DNA from: JAUVZL01 sp965603515
GTDB taxonomy: Bacteria; Hydrothermota; Tepidihabitantia; SM23-42
Length of the DNA: 45,850 nt
Direction: 5' to 3'
NCBI GenBank assembly: GCA_965603515.1
Contig: CBFDDH010000021.1
Location: 1 to 45,850 of the forward strand
Shown here: piece after piece, positions 27,766-35,390 of the stretch
Layout: each line of letters opens with the position of its first letter
How positions within the stretch are numbered: position 1 is the stretch's first letter
The notes under the pieces: generated by a model
Databases searched by the model: none
Seen by the model: the letters and a program-made list of their open reading frames with translations, nothing else
Told to the model about the DNA's origin: nothing
Translations under genes and position numbers: made by a program

Positions 27766-27881
27766 TTGAATCCTAACGGATTGGAAGTTAGCACTACGTG
27801 CTGGAAAGGAGTCCGCCACAAAACATGTCGGACTGGAAGGGATCCTCGCACTTTTGCTGAAAGTGCGGGATGGAATTTAAA
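27766..27881 (+). repeat. 116-bp hairpin repeat, copy 2
   Basis: Identical over all 116 bases to 31546-31661; 1-55 is an inverted partial copy, and 45668-45810 keeps both flanks with a different core. Four hairpins lie in order: AATCC-TAAC-GGATT, AGCAC-TAC-GTGCT, GTCCG...CGGAC and CGCACTTT...AAAGTGCG. They are separated by GGAA/GGAT-type linkers, and the repeat ends in GGATGGAATTTAAA. Confidence 0.92.
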
Positions 27882-28039
27882 TCGTTAATAGAGTTAGTTT
27901 CTTTGATTTATTTAGGCGTTTACCCCGTTTAGATAGTACACATCTAACGGGGTTTAGGTATTTTGGATTTTAGGTGTTTGTATGTTCTCCGTTTCACCCT
28001 TTCTTCCAGTCACCGGGTCTTCCCGCCGCTTCTTTTCCC

Positions 28040-28112
28040 GCTCGTAAGAGCCATAACCGTTCACGTTAGTGAACCATAACCGTTGCGAAGCGACAAGTCC
28101 CGCACGCAGTGC
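28040..28112 (-). repeat. Hairpin array with CATAACC/GGTTATG linkers
   Basis: Successive hairpins GCTC-GTAA-GAGC (28040-28051), GTTCAC-GTTA-GTGAAC (28059-28074), GTTGC-GAA-GCGAC (28082-28094) and GCAC-GCA-GTGC (28102-28112). The first three are joined by identical CATAACC linkers. Much of this matches 95-230 read on the opposite strand. Confidence 0.88.
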
Positions 28113-28279
28113 CATTTCCCCTTACGCTCTACTCCCTACTCTCTTGGCTCGTCTTGGACGGGCGTAAACGCCCTACTCCTTACTCTCTACGCCCTACGCA
28201 TTATGCCTTACTCTCTACGCTTTTTTCCCGCACGCAGTGCCATTTCCCTCGTGTCTTCTGACGAAGTATTTGGTCTTGC

Positions 28280-28307
28280 TTGACTTGCTTGGGTTTGTCC
28301 ATATAAT
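28280..28307 (+). promoter_or_regulatory. uvrD promoter
   Basis: TTGACT (28280-28285), a 16-bp spacer and TATAAT (28302-28307). The GTG start at 28314 is only 6 nt beyond the -10 box, predicting a leaderless mRNA. Confidence 0.75.
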
Positions 28308-28313
28308 TGCACG

Positions 28314-30254
28314 GTGAATGATCTACTCATTGAATTGAACAAAGAGCAGCAAAAAGCGGTCAAGATAACAAAAGGTCCAATCCTCATCCTTGCCGGTGCA
28401 GGGAGTGGCAAAACAAGGGTTATTACCCATCGTATAGCATATCTGATCAAAAAAGGGCATGTTGATCCTTGGGGTATATTAGCGATTACTTTCACTAATA
28501 AAGCCGCGGATGAGATGCGTACCCGTCTTTATAACCTGTTAAATAACCCCGGTAATATGTGGATCAAGACATTTCATTCAACCTGCGCAAGGATTTTGAG
28601 GGAGGTATTAGAACAGAATAAGTCAGTTAAAGATATCGCTGGCGTGTCCGGGAATTTCACGATCTATGATGAGTATGACCAGATAGGCTTGATAAAAGAA
28701 TGTTTTAAGGAAAGGAACATAGATCCTCAAGTGCTTTCTCCGTCTGCAGTAGCTGCTTATATCAATCGGATGAAACAAGATCTCCGGTCAATAGACGATA
28801 TTGACAACGATCTTATAAGAACATTATATGAACACTACAATAGCAAAATGTCCGACTACAATGCCTTGGATTTTGGCGATTTGATCATGCGCGTTGTCAG
28901 GATATTCCAAAAAGACAAGCAGACTCTTATGCATTATCAGAGACGGTTCCAATATATCCTGGTTGATGAATATCAGGATACTAACAACGCTCAATATGTA
29001 TTGACAAAACTCCTTGCTGAGAAGCATCGTAATCTGTGCGTTGTTGGTGATGATGATCAGTCGATCTATTCGTGGCGTGGTGCCGAGATAAGGAATATCC
29101 TTGATTTTGAGAAAGATTTTCCGGATGCGGTGGTGATAAAACTCGAACAAAACTATCGTTCGACAAAAACGATTCTCCAAGCTGCTTCAGCGGTTGTCAT
29201 GAATAATGAACGCCGCAAGGCCAAGGTGCTCTGGTCAGATGAAGAACAGGGCGAAAAGATTGAATTCAGTGCATTGGATGATGCCTATGCAGAAGCAGCT
29301 TTTGTCGCGCGCAAGATCATTGAATCGAAGTTCCACGGTACTAGGTTGGGGGAGATGGCGGTTTTTTACCGCATCAATTTTCAATCCCGGGTTTTTGAAG
29401 AAGCGTGCATAAGGTTCCAAATACCCTATGAAGTCGTTGGTGCATTGAAATTCTACGACCGAGCAGAAATAAAAGATGTACTCGCTTATCTCAAGGTTAT
29501 CGATAACCCGCAAGATGCAGTGAGTCTGCGTCGTATTATCAATGTGCCGGCGCGAAAGATAGGGCATATCACTTTGGAAAAACTGATTACCAATGGCAAG
29601 CATACTGGGCTTTCTCTTTACAATGTATTGAAGCAAGTTGATCAGGTTGAAGGTATCGCTAAGAAAACGAAAGAACGTATTGCTCAGTTCAGCAATTTGA
29701 TGGAGGGGTTTCGAAAGGATTATTCAGTTATGAGTCTCTACGAATTTGTTCTCAAGGTTGTAAAGGATTCGGCTTATCTGGACAGCTTGGATCCGGAAAA
29801 AAGTGAAAAGGACTACACACGGCGTAAAAATGTCGAAGAGTTGGTGATTTCAATTAAGGATTATTGCAAACAGAACCCTGACACGACGCTGAACGGGTAT
29901 TTGGCAGACGTTTCACTGCGCAGTCAGATCGATGAGTGGGAAGCCTCAGCACAGTGCGTTAGCCTGATGACTTTGCATAATGCTAAAGGGTTGGAGTTTG
30001 ATACCGTTTTTATAACGGGTTTAGAAGATGGCTTGATCCCCCACTACAAATCAAAGTCTGAGTTGGACCAGTACGAAGAAGAGCGGCGTTTGTTGTATGT
30101 GGGCATCACGCGTGCCCGCAAAAAATTGTTCCTGACCAATGCCAGGCAGCGACCCACGTTGCGCGGCGGTTTAGTATACACGATGATTTCGCCATTTTTC
30201 CGTGAGATACCTATCGATGTTCTAGGATCAAGTCTTGAAATTCAAGATTGGTGA
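28314..30254 (+). CDS. uvrD: UvrD/PcrA-type superfamily 1 DNA helicase
   Basis: 3'-5' helicase for nucleotide excision and replication-associated repair. 646 aa. The GTG at 28314 gives the expected N-terminus MNDLLIELNKEQQKAV and has no Shine-Dalgarno. Walker A GAGSGKT is at about 28-34, followed by VDEYQDTN, VGDDDQSIYSWRG, LHNAKGLEFDTVFITG and a GITRARKKL motif VI. It is shorter than typical PcrA, apparently lacking the C-terminal Tudor-like RNA-polymerase-binding region. The repeat region directly upstream supplies the promoter neighbourhood. Confidence 0.95.
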   Translation: MNDLLIELNKEQQKAVKITKGPILILAGAGSGKTRVITHRIAYLIKKGHVDPWGILAITFTNKAADEMRTRLYNLLNNPGNMWIKTFHSTCARILREVLEQNKSVKDIAGVSGNFTIYDEYDQIGLIKECFKERNIDPQVLSPSAVAAYINRMKQDLRSIDDIDNDLIRTLYEHYNSKMSDYNALDFGDLIMRVVRIFQKDKQTLMHYQRRFQYILVDEYQDTNNAQYVLTKLLAEKHRNLCVVGDDDQSIYSWRGAEIRNILDFEKDFPDAVVIKLEQNYRSTKTILQAASAVVMNNERRKAKVLWSDEEQGEKIEFSALDDAYAEAAFVARKIIESKFHGTRLGEMAVFYRINFQSRVFEEACIRFQIPYEVVGALKFYDRAEIKDVLAYLKVIDNPQDAVSLRRIINVPARKIGHITLEKLITNGKHTGLSLYNVLKQVDQVEGIAKKTKERIAQFSNLMEGFRKDYSVMSLYEFVLKVVKDSAYLDSLDPEKSEKDYTRRKNVEELVISIKDYCKQNPDTTLNGYLADVSLRSQIDEWEASAQCVSLMTLHNAKGLEFDTVFITGLEDGLIPHYKSKSELDQYEEERRLLYVGITRARKKLFLTNARQRPTLRGGLVYTMISPFFREIPIDVLGSSLEIQDW

Positions 30255-30266
30255 ACTGGAGGTTTT

Positions 30267-30314
30267 ATGGCGCGACCATTCAGAATCGAAATTGCGGGTA
30301 CAATGTATCATTGA
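30267..30314 (+). pseudogene. Relic N-terminus of a REP-associated tyrosine transposase (RAYT)
   Basis: A 15-codon frame, MARPFRIEIAGTMYH then TGA, with its own GGAGG (30258-30262), 12 nt after the uvrD stop. The pattern MARPxRIExxGxxYH is the conserved N-terminus of RAYT/IS200-like transposases, which normally continue for roughly 200 residues with HUH and Tyr active sites. None of that remains. The length is small, so the call rests on the motif plus the intact ribosome-binding site. Confidence 0.7.
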
Positions 30315-30335
30315 TCAATATTGTAAGGAAAATAA

Positions 30336-31443
30336 ATGAATTGCTCGAATCTTAAATCTCAAGACCTGACTCTCATCAGGGATCTTTTTCCGATAACTAA
30401 AGAATTGATATACCTTAATCACGCGGGTACAGGTCCTTTGTCATTACCTGCCAAAAAAGCGATTGATGACTGCATGGCAGTGTTTGCGGCACAGGCCGAG
30501 TTCCAAGTGGATGACTATTTCGCGAAGGTGAAAAACTGGCGTGCGATTGTAGCATCTTTGATAAATGCTGCGCCTGAAGAAATCACTTTTGTCCATAATA
30601 CATCTGAGGCTTTATATATTGCACTTGTCAATATTCCCCTGAATGACGGTGATAAGGTTTTAGTAATGGATGATGTTTTTCCGGCGATAAGGTATGTTGT
30701 ACAGCATAACCTACCATATGCGAACACTCTTTTTGTGCCATTTCTAGGTCGGGATCCAATTGGTACTTGAGCTCGTCCACTATCTTACTGGCGAGATGAT
30801 AGCTCTTAAGCCACTCATTGAGTTCTGTAGGGAGAAGGATATCTACCTGGTCGTTGATGGTATACAGGGAATCGGTGCGATGAATTTTGATGTCCAGGAA
30901 ACCGATGTGGATTTTCTTGCCTGCGGTGCTGGAAAATGGCTTTTTGGACCGACTGGCGCAGGATTCTTATATGTGAATAAAAGACATTTCGGGATTCTAA
31001 AAGGGCTGCATGCTGGTTGGCTCGGTGCGGAGTGGGGCGGATTTAATGATTGTCAAATCAGTCCACCACTTTACCCTGATGCTCGGATGTTTGAACTGGG
31101 TTCAAGGAATATTGTCGGTATCAGTGCATTAGTCGAGAATATCAAAATTCTATTGAACTATGGGGTAAAGAATGTTCAAAAGAAGATTCTGAGTTTGAAA
31201 AATGAAATGCGTAAGAGATTTATTGCAATGGACTACAAAATAGTGACGCCTTTTGAACCGCCCCAGTCTGGGATTCTGACTGTCCGACCGCCAGGTAATG
31301 AACAAAAGGTATATCAACGTTTGAGGGAAGCCAATGTTATTGTATCATTGAGAAGTGGTGCCCTTCGTTTCTCTCCCCATTTTTATAATACAAAAGACGA
31401 AGTAGAAAAAATATTCAAAATACTAAACGACAAAAGACGTTAA
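30336..31443 (+). pseudogene. Class V aminotransferase (SufS-like), internally deleted and frameshifted
   Basis: 30336-30770 encodes the N-terminal part (LIYLNHAGTGPLSLPAK, FVHNTSEALYIAL) and stops at TGA. The next frame (30760-31443) carries the PLP-site part (LVVDGIQGIGAMNFD, DFLACGAGKWLFGPTG with the Lys) and the C-terminal domain. At the join, FVPFLGRDPIG leads straight into LELVHYLTGEM. I would expect roughly 20 more residues there, so a short deletion plus frameshift is likely. The fold type I aminotransferase/desulfurase family is clear; the substrate is not. An assembly or sequencing error cannot be excluded. Confidence 0.75.
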
Positions 31444-31545
31444 GACCGTTATGCTCGTTAATAGCGTTTAGTCCGTTACTCCATTACTCCCATACTCTGT
31501 TTCATCGGGTAATTCAGTTATTGAGTTACTAAGTTATTGGAATCT

Positions 31546-31661
31546 TTGAATCCTAACGGATTGGAAGTTAGCACTACGTGCTGGAAAGGAGTCCGCCACA
31601 AAACATGTCGGACTGGAAGGGATCCTCGCACTTTTGCTGAAAGTGCGGGATGGAATTTAAA
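31546..31661 (+). repeat. 116-bp hairpin repeat, copy 3
   Basis: Identical to 27766-27881 at every position. The flanks diverge on both sides immediately outside, which gives sharp boundaries. The 3' side leads into the inverted repeat at 31679. Confidence 0.92.
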
Positions 31662-31678
31662 GCATTTAATACACAGAT

Positions 31679-31874
31679 AGTTATTGAGAAAAGCAGTAAT
31701 TGAGTCATTCTCTGGTTTAACCAGGGAATCCAGTCTTTTCTTGCACCACGCGCTTCATCCGTAATGCTCTTCATATAAAATCCAACGTCGTATCTTTGGA
31801 GTAGAGCCTTCAGGCTCGTATTGGACGGGCGTAAACGCCCTACTCCTTACGTTCTACTCCCTACTCTCTACGCT
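31679..31874 (-). repeat. Left arm of inverted repeat flanking the GGDEF-C25 pair
   Basis: 31679-31719 is the exact complement of 37888-37928 (41/41). 31720-31874 is the complement of 37705-37859 (155 bp, five mismatches by eye). The two blocks are contiguous here but separated by 28 bp in the right arm. It includes GAGCC-TTCA-GGCTC and GGGCG-TAAA-CGCCC hairpins. Confidence 0.9.
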
Positions 31875-31946
31875 TCTTTTCCCGCACGCAGTGTCATTTC
31901 CCTGATGTCTTCAACGAAGTGTGTCTCCAGCGCAGCGTGTCTTCAG

Positions 31947-34900
31947 TTATTTCAGTAGTATCGCCTTTTTCGTTATGGTTTTTGTATCGGTCTGTAAACG
32001 CACGAAGTAAACACCAGCTGGTACACGTCGGTTTTCCTGGTCAAAACCATGCCATACGATCTGACCGGATACCATCAGCTCCTCAGCGCTATATTGTCTT
32101 ATAACTCGACCCGTTACATCGTAAATCTTCATGATCATACCACTATTATTAATCAACCCGGCGACATTATTGACCTTGATGGATATCATTTTCCTAAAGG
32201 GATTCGGGTGAATTGTCATCGTTTCAAAAATGGCGCTGTTATTCGCATTTTCCTCAATAAAGGTTACATGTTCGGCATTGAAGTCATCGATGTAAAAGCC
32301 TTCTCCAACGCCATCGCCGTTGTCACTAATAAATGCAATCCGTACCTGGATTGTATCTCCTGCTGGATATGAAGAAAGTTCATATTTCTGTTCAAACCAT
32401 TCGCTTTGAATACCGCGACCGCCCAGCGCGCCACCAGTGCCTATAAAATCAAGCGTGTCAGCAAATCCATTACCCATGATTATTACGTATATCCCATCAG
32501 TTCCGTATAAAGGAACACTGAACCATCGATAGAATTTCAATATTGAATTAGCGTTTATCATAAATGGGATCGTTTGAATATAGCAGTCCATGTTATGGAC
32601 ATACAGTCCACTGCTTTCATTCCCGCAATACCATGCGTGGGTGGGTGAAAAACTTCGCCGAGTTGAAATGTGCCAGAGGTTATTAGTACCAGCAGTCGTC
32701 CACAAGCCCGAACCTGACTCCATATCGTCAGAGAATCCGGTTTCACCGACAATGAGTGTTAGCCCTTCACTGGTAGCATAGTCATCCGCGATGAGATCAA
32801 CTGTGAAACCTGGGTGATGGCCTGCCGGACAGGATGAAGCAATGCTAACAGAAAAAGATCCGAGTATCACTTCTGTTTCAGGTGGTATTTCACCAAAGAA
32901 TACACTGTCAGTAAGTATCGTCACATATGGATCAGATTCTGAAAGTAAGGCATAGATATTATGAGCGAATCCGTAACCTGTGTTTAGAATCTCCAAACTG
33001 ATTGATATTGTATCACCCGGCATTGCCGGTGGTTGAGCAATGATTACCTCTTCAAGGCTCAAAACTGGTGTGCCGATAAGCAGAGTTGGTTTATAATTAA
33101 GGGTTCTTGCATCATCAATGACTTCAAGGTCAAAGTGTACACCATGTCCATTTGAAGCAGCGCTTACGCTTATGTAGAAGGCATTACTAATGTATACTGA
33201 ATCGCCGACATTCAATGAACCAAGACTTTCTGTGCTGTCTCCGATGCTGGTGAATGGGTCTTGGGAACGTAAGGTAAGCAGGATATTATTCGAAGTAGCG
33301 TTGCCGTTGTTCTTTATCACGATATCCAGGAATATGTCTTCATTAGGATTGGCAATACCGTCGCTATTACCCAGTGAATCTTCAACTGCCCAACCGAGAT
33401 AATTGATATATGAACCATTCACTACCGGGATCGTTGATTCTTGAGGGATGTAGTTGTGGGTAGTTACGGTTAAGTCGAAATCACCGGTGCTTGTTGCGCT
33501 GGCATCGAGAAAGATCGTACCTGCCGCGTCAGTATATCCAGCCGTATAGGATTCACTGCCCTTCATCAGGCATACCAGGGCACCTTTGATAGGTACTTCA
33601 GTATTTTTATCCTTGACTGTTACAAGAATACGGCTATTGCCTTGAGGTATTGACTGCGGAGCAGCAACAGTCAATGTCTCAGGGATGTCAGTCCAAATCG
33701 GCAGCTCTGGATCGCCGAGCAAATTGAGTTGATATTGATGCCAGCGATAAACATTCTTCTCTCTTGAATAGGGGATAAAATGGATTTTAGCAGAGGCAAG
33801 CATGCTACCGGCGTGGAATTGGTCTTCCTGGAGCAAGCAATAGAACAACCGGCTATCAAAACGGTCTGAATAGCCAAATCCTGGATTGCCAGGTGAACCC
33901 CAACCATAACTCGAATTGCCGAAAAATATAACGCCACCACCATTTGGACTGTTAATGTATGATTCGGCGATGCAGTTGAAATCATAGGCCGTGGTCCAAC
34001 AACCAATAGACGCCATAACACCGAATTTCGGTGCATTGGTCAAGGTATCGAAATCTGCATTGTGTAGATATCCAGTTCCTGCACCCATAGAATTGATCCA
34101 ACCGTGGCCGTCGTGGTTGGTGAGACCTTGACCCTGGCGCAGTGCATTTTTGAACGCAGCAGGACTCAGATTGCCCTGGCTGTGATATAATTTGGTTATC
34201 GTATACCAGCTCGGAAAGGATTCTTCTTCGATCTTATTCTTATGGACGCCCATGTCAGTCCAAGGGTTTGACCACAGGACATCTGCAGAAAACATTGCAT
34301 TATCCTGGTAGCTAAGGTCGGGTGTTTTTTCATAAACCAGTGCCTTGCTGACAAAGGTCTGGGCTTCACTAACGTTGTTTACCGGTGCCCTGCCGACCAA
34401 GAGATCAGGGTAAAGATCTATGCTGTCTTCTATCTCGCCATAGCAGCCATCATTATCATAATTCCATGTTCCCTGCAAATCTCCATAGTAGAGATCACTC
34501 GGCATGGTGTCTTCCCGACCAGGAGATATCCACGCGCTGCAAGCCATTGCAAAGACAAATCGGCAAGGTATAACATCTGTATCACCGCCTAAGAGTACGT
34601 ATTGGACATTTGAATCAGGCAATGTTTTTAGATAATTTCTTATTGCCGCAGCATTATCTTCACCGGTATAGTTAGCAAGTATCCAGCTTACGGTTCTGAT
34701 CTCAGTCTTGATGCCTTTCTTGGTTTTCCAATCAGCTAAGGTCTGAAAAGCCGTCTCCATTTGTGAATTAGTGATTATCAGATAATCAAAATATCCAACT
34801 TGTCGACTCTCTTGGCTTTGGATCACAGCTTCTGGGTTAATGACTATTTCTTTTAGCCGATTACTCGTTGCCTTTTGTTTTTGACCACCTTCATAAGTGA

Positions 34901-35387
34901 TCGAAAATTTTATCGATTTATAGATTTTTAGTTTCTTTGATTCGGGTAGATATTGAACAGGGTAAAAAACAAGTTCACATATCTGGTAATTGTCATAGAC
35001 ACTGCTGCTCTTGAATTGAAGTATGTTTTCTGGGTACGGTGTGTCTGATGAGTATATGGTTTGGTCTGCTTGAGTCAGTTTTTGCACGTTCTTTAAAGAG
35101 AGGATGTAGGGTGGTTGTACATAGGCGGGCAAGAATTCCCCAGCCAATTCAGTACTTTCCGCGCTGATGATCTCAACACCAGTTATCTGTGCGCCATATG
35201 GCAAGGCAATGCGAAGTGCCTTGACTGGCAGTTCTGGTGCGCCGATCTGGTCAGAAAGTTCATAGTTCTTCATCATGATCTTGGTATAATCCATATCGGT
35301 TTGTAATACCAGATCATTGTTATTGACTGCAATGCCGTGAATCGTAGTACTGTTCATGATCATTAGCATTAAAATGAAAGATATCAT
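31947..35387 (-). CDS. Large secreted C25 family protease with T9SS-like C-terminal domain
   Basis: 1146 aa. Signal-like N-terminus (MISFILMLMIMNSTTIHG), propeptide-like beta domain (about 20-190) and C25 caspase-like core (about 200-570). The likely catalytic residues are His428 in TNHDGHGW and Cys463 in ASIGCWTTAYDF. After it come an Ig-like carrier domain, CARDB-like domains, a jelly-roll segment (about 890-1030) and a sorting domain with IHPNPFRKM, KIYDVTGRVIRQY and PAGVYFVRL. The size and layout allow a gingipain-like protease; a PorU-type sortase is possible but less likely. AAAGGAG lies inside the end of the upstream GGDEF gene, 3 nt away, so the two are translated together. Confidence 0.88.
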   Translation of the reverse strand: MISFILMLMIMNSTTIHGIAVNNNDLVLQTDMDYTKIMMKNYELSDQIGAPELPVKALRIALPYGAQITGVEIISAESTELAGEFLPAYVQPPYILSLKNVQKLTQADQTIYSSDTPYPENILQFKSSSVYDNYQICELVFYPVQYLPESKKLKIYKSIKFSITYEGGQKQKATSNRLKEIVINPEAVIQSQESRQVGYFDYLIITNSQMETAFQTLADWKTKKGIKTEIRTVSWILANYTGEDNAAAIRNYLKTLPDSNVQYVLLGGDTDVIPCRFVFAMACSAWISPGREDTMPSDLYYGDLQGTWNYDNDGCYGEIEDSIDLYPDLLVGRAPVNNVSEAQTFVSKALVYEKTPDLSYQDNAMFSADVLWSNPWTDMGVHKNKIEEESFPSWYTITKLYHSQGNLSPAAFKNALRQGQGLTNHDGHGWINSMGAGTGYLHNADFDTLTNAPKFGVMASIGCWTTAYDFNCIAESYINSPNGGGVIFFGNSSYGWGSPGNPGFGYSDRFDSRLFYCLLQEDQFHAGSMLASAKIHFIPYSREKNVYRWHQYQLNLLGDPELPIWTDIPETLTVAAPQSIPQGNSRILVTVKDKNTEVPIKGALVCLMKGSESYTAGYTDAAGTIFLDASATSTGDFDLTVTTHNYIPQESTIPVVNGSYINYLGWAVEDSLGNSDGIANPNEDIFLDIVIKNNGNATSNNILLTLRSQDPFTSIGDSTESLGSLNVGDSVYISNAFYISVSAASNGHGVHFDLEVIDDARTLNYKPTLLIGTPVLSLEEVIIAQPPAMPGDTISISLEILNTGYGFAHNIYALLSESDPYVTILTDSVFFGEIPPETEVILGSFSVSIASSCPAGHHPGFTVDLIADDYATSEGLTLIVGETGFSDDMESGSGLWTTAGTNNLWHISTRRSFSPTHAWYCGNESSGLYVHNMDCYIQTIPFMINANSILKFYRWFSVPLYGTDGIYVIIMGNGFADTLDFIGTGGALGGRGIQSEWFEQKYELSSYPAGDTIQVRIAFISDNGDGVGEGFYIDDFNAEHVTFIEENANNSAIFETMTIHPNPFRKMISIKVNNVAGLINNSGMIMKIYDVTGRVIRQYSAEELMVSGQIVWHGFDQENRRVPAGVYFVRLQTDTKTITKKAILLK

Positions 35388-35390
35388 TTT

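Larger units (their letters stand above)
27559..28313. repeat. Composite repeat region before uvrD
   Basis: About 755 bp without a gene. In order: the promoter of the C25 gene (27575-27602); an inverted copy of the 73-bp block at 314-386 (27634-27706); AT-rich AGTTATTGG words; the 116-bp repeat (27766-27881); a flank shared with 45798-45850; a hairpin ACCCCGTT...AACGGGGT (27922-27953); an array of hairpins with CATAACC linkers (28040-28112); pyrimidine-rich CTACTCC/CTCTACGC words (28121-28228) with a GGGCG-TAAA-CGCCC hairpin; and the uvrD promoter. None of it looks coding. Confidence 0.85.
31444..31946. repeat. Composite repeat region after the class V aminotransferase
   Basis: About 500 bp without a gene. 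It contains TCCGTTACTCC words (31471-31495), AGTTATTGAGTTACT words (31515-31540), the 116-bp repeat copy (31546-31661) and an inverted partner of 37705-37928 (31679-31874). A CCCGCACGCAGTG hairpin element and two TGTCTTCA/TGTCTCCA-linked mini-hairpins (31905-31946) follow, up to the stop codon of the C25 gene. No terminator of the ordinary kind is seen. Confidence 0.85.

Noticed and set aside
27559..28313. tRNA or structured RNA gene in the spacer before uvrD
   Set aside because: Hairpins are short and separate, with no cloverleaf or recognised ncRNA core.
30751..30775. Sequence resembling a cloning polylinker (GGATCC, near-KpnI, GAGCTC close together)
   Set aside because: The bases are in frame with conserved protein sequence on both sides (GRDPIG and LELVHYLTG), so vector contamination is unlikely.
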